Positions 51,011 through 57,294 of a stretch of DNA of 57,294 bases are shown here, piece after piece. Where the stretch lies: positions 1 to 57,294 of the forward strand of contig QBMS01000013.1 of the NCBI GenBank assembly GCA_003249095.1, written 5' to 3'. The position numbers and the translations under genes were made by a program. The notes under the pieces were generated by a model. It was given only the letters and a program-made list of their open reading frames with translations. It was not told the origin of the DNA and did no database searches. The stretch's first letter is position 1; every line of letters starts with the position of its first letter. The stretch is from Snowella sp. (GTDB taxonomy: Bacteria; Cyanobacteriota; Cyanobacteriia; Cyanobacteriales; Microcystaceae).

Positions 51011-52039
51011 ATGAAACTTAGTCAGTGGTTTGGGTTGTTTTGTCTGATGATCGCGGGCTATTTGCTCTGGCAGATTCGCCAATTATTGCTGTTGCTCTTC
51101 ATGGCGATCGTCTTGACAACGGCCCTCAATCGTTTAGTGCGATCGCTAGAGAGATTTAAACTAAAGCGACAATCAGGCATCTTTTTGACCCTACTGACAG
51201 CCTCCCTGTTGACAGTCCTTTTCTTTGGGTTAATTGTCCCTCCTTTCATCGAACAATTTCAAAACCTTATTATCCAAATTCCCAGGGCGTGGGCAAAAGT
51301 CCGAGAATTTGGACTAACTCTACAGGCCAAAGAATTAGAATGGGAATGGTTTCCCGATTTTTTAGCGAATCGAAGCCCTTTGGAATCTTTACAACCCCTA
51401 GTGCCAAGAGTTTTTCAAAACTTTTTTTCTTTTTTTTCCAATTCTGTGACAGCGTTTTTACAGATCTTATTTGTTTTCGCCATGACGCTCATGATGCTCC
51501 TCAATCCCCAGGGTTATCGCAGGAGCGCATTAAAATTATTTCCCTCTTTTTACCGTCATCGTGCCGATGAAATTTTGACCCTATCGGAATTAGCATTAGG
51601 AAATTGGCTAACGGGAACTTTAATAAACTGTGTGTTTATTGGGGTGTTGAGTGGACTAGGGCTATGGGTATTGCAAATTAAATTAGTCCTAGTCCATGCC
51701 CTAATGGCAGGAATTTTGAATTTTATTCCCAATATTGGCCCCGCCGCCAGCGTCGTCTTCCCAATCATGATCGCATTATTAGATGAGCCTTGGAAAATCT
51801 GGGCAGTCTTAGTTTTATACTTTATCATTCAGAATATTGAAAGCTATTGGTTAACGCCCATTGTTATGGCCAAACAAGTGTCTCTGTTACCTGCCGTCAC
51901 TTTAATTGCTCAAATATTTTTTGCCAGTACCTTTGGACTATTGGGCTTATTATTAGCATTGCCATTAACTGTTGTGGTTAAAACCTGGGTAGAAGAAGCA
52001 ATTTTTAAAGATATTTTAGACCGATGGCAAATGAGTTAA
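51011..52039 (+). CDS. AI-2E (PerM/YdiK) family transporter
   Basis: A 342-residue polytopic membrane protein with about seven or eight hydrophobic helices: the pair near residues 5-50, one at 57-80, one after a soluble loop near 150-165, and a cluster from 200 to 330. The conserved family region ALMAGILNFIPNIGPAASVV, then IQNIESYWLTPIVMAK, is present. Members export small molecules or ions; several have Na+/H+ antiport activity. Its translation is probably coupled to tpiA. Confidence 0.88.
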   Translation: MKLSQWFGLFCLMIAGYLLWQIRQLLLLLFMAIVLTTALNRLVRSLERFKLKRQSGIFLTLLTASLLTVLFFGLIVPPFIEQFQNLIIQIPRAWAKVREFGLTLQAKELEWEWFPDFLANRSPLESLQPLVPRVFQNFFSFFSNSVTAFLQILFVFAMTLMMLLNPQGYRRSALKLFPSFYRHRADEILTLSELALGNWLTGTLINCVFIGVLSGLGLWVLQIKLVLVHALMAGILNFIPNIGPAASVVFPIMIALLDEPWKIWAVLVLYFIIQNIESYWLTPIVMAKQVSLLPAVTLIAQIFFASTFGLLGLLLALPLTVVVKTWVEEAIFKDILDRWQMS

Positions 52040-52040
52040 C

Positions 52041-52082
52041 CCACATTCCACATTCCACATTCCACATTCCACAGTCCACAGT
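52041..52082 (+). repeat. heptanucleotide tandem repeat (STRR)
   Basis: Six uninterrupted 7-base units occur: CCACATT four times (52041-52068) and CCACAGT twice (52069-52082). They begin two bases after the AI-2E gene stop. This matches the short tandemly repeated repetitive sequences known from cyanobacteria. Confidence 0.92.
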
Positions 52083-52149
52083 TTGGTCAGCAAAGTGAGT
52101 AATATTTTTGGCACGAGGAACCGAGGAAAGAAAGAATAAGGCTCTTCTA

Positions 52150-54840
52150 TCATTGATTAGTAATTAACTGTTCCAAATCCTGTCGGATATTAGGGAAATC
52201 ATTAATAGTATGGTTTAAATTATCCCCATCAAATTCCTTAATTTGTACATCTAATTTTGTAGTATAGTTAATTAAAAGAATAAAAGGATATTCCTCACAT
52301 AAAAGCTGTAGGCGTTTTGCAAATTGTCGTAGCTCTTTCATGATCATGGTCTGACGCAATTTTGGCCAGACAGTTTCTTCTTCTATTTTTAATTGGTTAA
52401 TTAATTCAGGTAATCTACTCAAATCTTCGGCGATCGCATTGGATCGAGGGGATGAATCATTGACTTCCTTTACAGCCTCAATTATCCCCTGGGAGTGAAC
52501 TACATTGGAAGAAGAAAAATCCGACTCTGGACGTAGAGTTAAAATATTTTTTAAAGCTTCTACTAAATCAGCTCTAACGATAGGTTTAGTGAGAAAACCT
52601 TGGCAATGAGGCTTTAATTGGTTTCGTAAATCTACCATTAAAGAAGCCGTTAAAATGAGGATAGGAATCGTGGAAGTATCAGGGTTATTCCTTAACCAGA
52701 GGGTTGCTTCTTGGCCATCTAAGTTCGGCATCAAAATATCCATAATAATCACATCAGGATGATGATTTTTAGCCATTTGAATCGCTTCATAACCGTCACT
52801 GGCCTCTATGATTTTGTGGTCTGTAGCTTGGAAAAAGCTGCGGAGTAAATAACGATTGGACTCAATGTCATCAACGATTAAAATGGTTGCAGGAACGAAC
52901 TGATTGAAATCAATATCTTGATGGTGGTTAAAAGTTTGATGGGAATAGGTTTCAATCATAATAGAGGGAAAAATCAAAGTAAAAATACTGCCTTTGCCTA
53001 ATTCACTCGTTAATTCAATAGTTCCCCCTAGCATTTCCGTTAACCGCCGAGTAATCGTTAAACCTAAGCCCGTACCACCGTATTTACGAGTACTTTGTCC
53101 TTCGCTTTGGGTGAAAATATCAAAAATTCGCGTTTGATTTTCGGGGGCAATGCCAATGCCCGTATCTTGAATTTGTAGAACAAGTTGAATTTTTTGATCC
53201 GCCGACCAAGAACTCGATACTTGAATACTGACATGACCCTGTTCGGTGAATTTAATGGCGTTGCCCACCATATTAAATAGGATCTGTCGTAATCGAACTT
53301 CATCAAAGGCGATCGCCTCTGGAACGGATTCATCCACAGTGGCCAGTAGTTTAATTCCTTTTTCTGCGGCTTTTACGGAAAATATTTGCTGAATATCACT
53401 AATTAACCCACGAAGATTAATGCCTTCGTAGCTGAGTTGAAGTTTTCCTGCTTCAATTTTAGATAGATCCAAAATGTCATTGATCAGGGACATCAGGGTT
53501 TTTCCACTGGAACGAATGGCTTGGAGATAACTCTGGTAACGCTCATCGGTGGTCATACCCTGAAGTAAATCGGAAAACCCTAAGATGGCATTCATGGGAG
53601 TCCGAATTTCGTGGCTCATATTGGCTAAAAATTCACTTTTTGTCCGATTAGCAATTTCTGCCGCTTCTTTGGCCATTTTAAGTTCTTCTTCTGCTTCTTT
53701 TTTAGCGGTAATATCCGTAATGGTTCCCACTAGGCGATAGGGTTTACCTTCTTCATCTCGCAAACATTTACCTTTAGCAAAAGTCCAAATATAATGGCCA
53801 TTGCGGTGCTTTACGCGATGGGTATTTTCGTAAATTAGAGTTTCTCCGCGCAAATGACGTTGAATCGCCTGTTCTGCCAGGACAAAATCTTCAGGATGGA
53901 CGTTTTCTGACCAGGTAGATAAGAGAAAGGGGAGGGGATCGGATTCGTAGCCCAAAATTTTCATCCACACGGGAGAATAATAAACTTCGTTACTACGCAG
54001 ATCCCAGTCCCAAAGTCCGTCATTAGTTCCTGAAATAGCGATGTTGTAGCGTTCTTCACTAAGTTCTAAAGCTTTGGTATTTTCTTGGATTTTGTTGGCC
54101 ATGCGATCAAAGGCAGTGGAAATTTGCGCGATTTCATCCGATCCTGAAAGGGAGGCGCGATCGCTGAGTTTTCCATCGGCTAGATTATTACTGACGGCGA
54201 CTAGGCGGGCGACTCGTCGAGTGAGGGTGAGTTCAAAGAAAAACCATAATCCCAAACAAAAAATCATCAGTGTGCCGCTAAATAACAAAGAGCGTGTGAG
54301 AGCAATTTGTTGAGCTTCTTGTTTAATTTGGGTTAGATCATTTTCTAAAAAAAGAATCCCAACACGGGAGGGGCGCAGTTCCCCTGGAAGCGATTGCAGT
54401 AAAACGGGATAGATAGCAATTAATTTTTGTCTATTTTGGGAAAAAAGAATTTTGCCCGCCATTGTGGAACGTACTTCACTAAACGTTTTAACGTAAGGAG
54501 CGGCAACGGTTTCACTAATTGGGCGATCGCGGCTTTCGTAACGATTGGCTAGACGAACAATGTCCTGATCATCAAAGAGAATGGCAGAGGTGAGATTGGG
54601 ATCACTCCCCAATTGACTAATGGCAATTTCGGCCTGTTCCACATCAGAGCGACGATAGACGTAATCCAAGATACTGGCAGTCCGACTGGCCGAGGTTTGG
54701 ACAAAATCCTTACTACTGGTTTCAGCTCTTTGGTAACTTTCCGTAATTTCTTGTTCAAAAGAAATTAATCCCAACAAACTGCCGTACAAAATTAAAATTG
54801 TCGGGATTGAAAATTTCAGAGGAAAGGGAAAACGTTTCAT
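52150..54840 (-). CDS. hybrid sensor histidine kinase (HAMP-PAS-HisKA-HATPase-REC)
   Basis: An 896-residue membrane kinase. TM1 (about 11-28) and TM2 (about 185-205) enclose a 156-residue periplasmic sensor. Then come HAMP (206-258), PAS/PAC (265-378), HisKA with His410 in NMSHEIRTPMNAI, HATPase_c (510-625, with QDTGIGIAPEN and GGTGLGLTITRRL), and a receiver domain (652-768) with phosphoacceptor Asp701 in VIIMDILMPNLDG. A C-terminal helical tail of about 128 residues follows. The gene starts 33 bases after a substrate-binding lipoprotein gene on the same strand, so the lipoprotein may present a ligand to the periplasmic sensor. Confidence 0.9.
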   Translation of the reverse strand: MKRFPFPLKFSIPTILILYGSLLGLISFEQEITESYQRAETSSKDFVQTSASRTASILDYVYRRSDVEQAEIAISQLGSDPNLTSAILFDDQDIVRLANRYESRDRPISETVAAPYVKTFSEVRSTMAGKILFSQNRQKLIAIYPVLLQSLPGELRPSRVGILFLENDLTQIKQEAQQIALTRSLLFSGTLMIFCLGLWFFFELTLTRRVARLVAVSNNLADGKLSDRASLSGSDEIAQISTAFDRMANKIQENTKALELSEERYNIAISGTNDGLWDWDLRSNEVYYSPVWMKILGYESDPLPFLLSTWSENVHPEDFVLAEQAIQRHLRGETLIYENTHRVKHRNGHYIWTFAKGKCLRDEEGKPYRLVGTITDITAKKEAEEELKMAKEAAEIANRTKSEFLANMSHEIRTPMNAILGFSDLLQGMTTDERYQSYLQAIRSSGKTLMSLINDILDLSKIEAGKLQLSYEGINLRGLISDIQQIFSVKAAEKGIKLLATVDESVPEAIAFDEVRLRQILFNMVGNAIKFTEQGHVSIQVSSSWSADQKIQLVLQIQDTGIGIAPENQTRIFDIFTQSEGQSTRKYGGTGLGLTITRRLTEMLGGTIELTSELGKGSIFTLIFPSIMIETYSHQTFNHHQDIDFNQFVPATILIVDDIESNRYLLRSFFQATDHKIIEASDGYEAIQMAKNHHPDVIIMDILMPNLDGQEATLWLRNNPDTSTIPILILTASLMVDLRNQLKPHCQGFLTKPIVRADLVEALKNILTLRPESDFSSSNVVHSQGIIEAVKEVNDSSPRSNAIAEDLSRLPELINQLKIEEETVWPKLRQTMIMKELRQFAKRLQLLCEEYPFILLINYTTKLDVQIKEFDGDNLNHTINDFPNIRQDLEQLITNQ

Positions 54841-54873
54841 TCGATACGTCTGTCCATTAGAGATAAATTAAGA

Positions 54874-55914
54874 TTAAGGTTTGGCATTCTTGACGAATTG
54901 GGGATCAAACAGGGTGGTGGGATCAACTTTTTTGGGGAGTAATTTATTTTCAACCATGATATCCACTAGTTTATTCATCCCATTAACCAAAGTCGGGTCG
55001 CTTTGATCGAGTAATCGCAAATTATCGGCTAAATTCGGCTGAACCATTCCTTTAAATGCATCAAGAATCTGCTCAGGAGAAACTTTGGTTCGGGGGGCAA
55101 TGCGAGCGGCGGCATCCTGGGGATTTTTTTCTAAATACTCTAAGGCACGAAACCGAGCATTCACTAGGGCTTGGATGGTATCAGGGGAATTGGCGATCGC
55201 GTTCTTACTAACCACCAGGGTATCTACAATTTCCCCTGGAATCTGACTGCTATCAAACAACATTTTTGCCCCTGCATCTAGTAATTTTGCCATAGCAGGC
55301 CCAAATGTAACCACCGCATCAACTCTTCCTTCTTTGTAAGCCCGTTCATGTTCGGTTAATTCGAGAGACACGATTTGAATATCCTTGGGAGTCATGCCAT
55401 TTTTTTCCAGGGCGCGGGCCAGAAAAAAGGCTCCCAGGGCAGTGGACTCTACCCCGACTCGTTTCCTCTTTAATCCTTTAATATCCTTAATTTCTGGTCT
55501 TGCTAAAATCGCATCCGCCCCATTAGAAAAATCCATGACGGCAATAATTCGTACATCTTCCTGGGTCGCCGCTAAGACTAAGGCTTGATCAATTGAAAGT
55601 CCCGCTCCTTCAATTTCACCATTACGATAGGCCCTAACCTCTTCGGTTCCTGAGGGGTAATCCACTAATTGAATCGGTTCATCCTTAAAATAGCCTAAAT
55701 TTCGTGCTAAATAGAGAGTTTCGTAGCCTGGCCAAAGATTAGTTCCAATACGGACAGGAGAAGCCACAGGACTACTACAATTGGTGAGGGCGATCGCGAC
55801 TAGACCCGCCATGAAACCCAAGGTAAGATATTTGAAAAATTGGCTTTGTAATCGCCCTAATCCTTGCTGAACCCCAAAAAGTCTTTGGGAAAACAATCCT
55901 TTTAATCGATCCAT
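54874..55914 (-). CDS. ABC-type substrate-binding lipoprotein (NMT1/SsuA-like)
   Basis: A 346-residue periplasmic binding protein, started at ATG 55914, which has AGGAA upstream; an ATG at 55986 would add 24 residues. A membrane segment (YLTLGFMAGLVAIALTNC) ends in a lipobox. The binding domain has VRIGTNLWPGYETLYLARNL, GYFKDEPIQLVDYPSGTEEV and RVGVESTALGAFFLARAL, typical of receptors for nitrate, sulfonate, taurine or thiamine-precursor uptake. No permease or ATPase gene is present; instead a hybrid histidine kinase follows after 33 bases. It may act as a sensor subunit rather than in transport. Confidence 0.85.
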   Translation of the reverse strand: MDRLKGLFSQRLFGVQQGLGRLQSQFFKYLTLGFMAGLVAIALTNCSSPVASPVRIGTNLWPGYETLYLARNLGYFKDEPIQLVDYPSGTEEVRAYRNGEIEGAGLSIDQALVLAATQEDVRIIAVMDFSNGADAILARPEIKDIKGLKRKRVGVESTALGAFFLARALEKNGMTPKDIQIVSLELTEHERAYKEGRVDAVVTFGPAMAKLLDAGAKMLFDSSQIPGEIVDTLVVSKNAIANSPDTIQALVNARFRALEYLEKNPQDAAARIAPRTKVSPEQILDAFKGMVQPNLADNLRLLDQSDPTLVNGMNKLVDIMVENKLLPKKVDPTTLFDPQFVKNAKP

Positions 55915-56027
55915 AAATTTTTCATTCCTATCTTGCAAAAACTTGATGCTGAATAATGGATAATTTCGTTTTAATTTTTCTACCATATTTTCTCAAACAT
56001 TACAGATAAAAATGGCATAAAAAAACA

Positions 56028-56065
56028 AAAATTAAGGTGACTTTCAGTAAAGCTACCTTAATTTT
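56028..56065. terminator. bidirectional-looking terminator hairpin
   Basis: AAAATTAAGGT (56028-56038) pairs with ACCTTAATTTT (56055-56065), and inside it CTTT pairs with AAAG around a CAGT loop, with a GA/CT internal mismatch. The minus-strand side runs into T-rich sequence. It follows the 357-residue unknown gene on the minus strand. Confidence 0.8.
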
Positions 56066-56110
56066 CAGCATTATTCATTGGCGATCGCCTCTACAAGACC
56101 GAATCAAACG

Positions 56111-57184
56111 CTAAATTTCATCCGTCTCGAAATCAACATAAACCGCCCCCGTTTTCTTATCCGTCAACCATTTTAGATATTTAAAATAAACCTCTTCACC
56201 CACAAATTCAGGGGCAAAATCGATGGGCTGTTTGTACTGATGGGGCGGATGAGCCGCTCGGATACTCAGGGCAGTTTGATAGGGTCTAAACCAGCGTTTT
56301 GTGATCCCCATTAACTCTTCAAATTTGATATAGGAAACCCCGTGTCGGTAGGATAAACCAATGTATTGAATCATCCTAGCGTAGGTTTCAGGGTTATTAT
56401 TTTTGTCCGAAACATTAATGATTTTACGCAATTTTTCAAACGAACTATAGTTTGCCATTACCAGAGAAACCAGGGCTTTGTAATCCTGTAAATCCCGTTT
56501 GTTGAGACTTTGCACCAATTCAGAAATTTCTCGTAAAACGGAGTAATCCGCTAGTTGATAGGCTTTAAACAGAGACAGTAACTTCAATCCTAATTCATGC
56601 TCTGATAGTCGGTCTAGATGCTTTGAATAGGCATTCAAGGCAACCTTTCCTTCTTCGGTTTTAGTCTGCGTTATCGTTTCTGATAACTTCAGTTGAACAT
56701 TTTGGCGGAAGGATTCCGTACTACTATGATTCGCCAGTAATTCTTCTATATATTGATAAAAATCCTGTTGCTTAGAGCCGCGATATCGAAGTTCCGTTTG
56801 GTCAATGGCGATAAAACTATCCTTGGTATCAATCGCTAATTGCAGAAGTTGAATACTTTCCAGGAGGCCCGCATATTGATCCAAATTTTTATTCAGTAAA
56901 TATTTAATTTTAATAAAAACCAAAAATTCATCATTGCCAAATTTTTCATTGTCAATAATTTGCATATTCTTGCCTAAAATCCGAATATCTCCCATCGCTC
57001 GGTTATAAAGAAAGATGGTACTTTCGGAAACTTCTTCTTTTATATGAAAAAGATGACCGAACCAACGATGGAGCCATTTTCCGATTAACCCATTTTGACT
57101 AAAAATTCCCTTTTGCCACCATTTTTGGGGGGGACTGGAAGAAGTAACATCGGGATTAAGTGTGGTTTGGGCAGGTTTGTTCAT
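56111..57184 (-). CDS. unrecognised conserved-type protein (357 aa)
   Basis: A complete gene with a good GAGGA ribosome-binding site before ATG 57184 and its own terminator. The protein starts with a Pro/Ser-rich segment, then a Trp-rich basic patch (PQKWWQKGIFSQNGLIGKWL, HRWFGHLFHIKEE) that could touch a membrane. A mainly helical body of about 270 residues ends in acidic VYVDFETDEI. There are no transmembrane helices, nucleotide-binding motifs or clear catalytic signatures. I do not recognise the family. It is upstream of, and on the same strand as, the binding protein-kinase pair, but a terminator separates them. Confidence 0.7.
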   Translation of the reverse strand: MNKPAQTTLNPDVTSSSPPQKWWQKGIFSQNGLIGKWLHRWFGHLFHIKEEVSESTIFLYNRAMGDIRILGKNMQIIDNEKFGNDEFLVFIKIKYLLNKNLDQYAGLLESIQLLQLAIDTKDSFIAIDQTELRYRGSKQQDFYQYIEELLANHSSTESFRQNVQLKLSETITQTKTEEGKVALNAYSKHLDRLSEHELGLKLLSLFKAYQLADYSVLREISELVQSLNKRDLQDYKALVSLVMANYSSFEKLRKIINVSDKNNNPETYARMIQYIGLSYRHGVSYIKFEELMGITKRWFRPYQTALSIRAAHPPHQYKQPIDFAPEFVGEEVYFKYLKWLTDKKTGAVYVDFETDEI

Positions 57185-57294
57185 TGTAATCCTCGCAGTT
57201 TTTATAATTTAACTGGTTTTTTCCTATTGAAAAATTTAAGGCTCTCCTGAATAAAAAGTGATAATCAAAACTTATCATGAAAAGCAAGCTAAAA

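Overview
The window is chromosomal DNA from a cyanobacterium. It encodes a phycobilisome core-membrane linker (ApcE), heme oxygenase, the photosystem I assembly factor Ycf4, a split RNA polymerase beta-prime subunit (RpoC2), a cyanobacterial calcium-binding protein (CcbP family), a three-domain flavodiiron protein and many copies of the HIP1 octamer GCGATCGC. The rps20-tatD-rpoB-rpoC2 order without rpoC1 resembles Synechocystis-type unicellular cyanobacteria (Chroococcales such as Synechocystis, Microcystis or Cyanothece). Genus-level placement is inference from memory.

Layout. 0-3.2 kb: a short DUF7219-like ORF, pstS behind a textbook Pho box, then a cyclophilin lipoprotein and ycf4 on the minus strand. 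3.4-12.3 kb: minus-strand transcription unit rpsT, tatD, rpoB, rpoC2, with a candidate promoter upstream and a strong terminator after rpoC2. 12.5-15.4 kb: cell-wall pair amidase (AMIN plus Amidase_3) and murI. 15.8-19.8 kb: a PEP-CTERM protein and monocistronic apcE with a UUCG-loop terminator. 19.8-24.8 kb: cysteine desulfurase, a Uma2-family protein with a heptad-repeat tail, a zinc-finger/RelE-like small protein and a flavodiiron protein whose diiron ligands are mostly replaced.

24.9-29.7 kb is the accessory part. A large AT-rich gene without a HIP1 site encodes a sacsin-like (GHKL-fold) ATPase preceded by a palindromic operator-like repeat. It is followed by three toxin-antitoxin loci in different states of decay: a dead HigBA-like pair, an intact YoeB/YefM-like pair, and an addiction-module antitoxin whose ParE/RelE toxin is broken. 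This is the most likely place for a poorly described (defence-like) system.

29.7-40 kb: ccbP, yggT, anmK, a small conserved protein read from TTG, a Ser/Thr kinase next to a membrane-anchored GTPase, ftsH, cysH, a DUF218 protein and a long-form CbiX chelatase with an MXCXXC motif and a His-rich tail. 40-57 kb: a PEP-CTERM gene broken by two in-frame TAA codons, a DICT-GAF histidine kinase, a polyprenyl-phosphate sugar transferase, a group 2 sigma factor, a DUF3598 protein, a glutathione S-transferase gene with a nonsense codon at codon 5, heme oxygenase, tpiA with an AI-2E family membrane protein, a substrate-binding lipoprotein paired with a hybrid histidine kinase, and an unrecognised 357-residue protein.

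Most genes are ordinary core functions: transcription, light harvesting, sulfate and phosphate assimilation, envelope recycling and two-component signalling. Several recently inactivated genes (GST, PEP-CTERM, HigBA, ParE) suggest a genome undergoing gene decay. I recognised no tRNA, rRNA, CRISPR array or insertion sequence.
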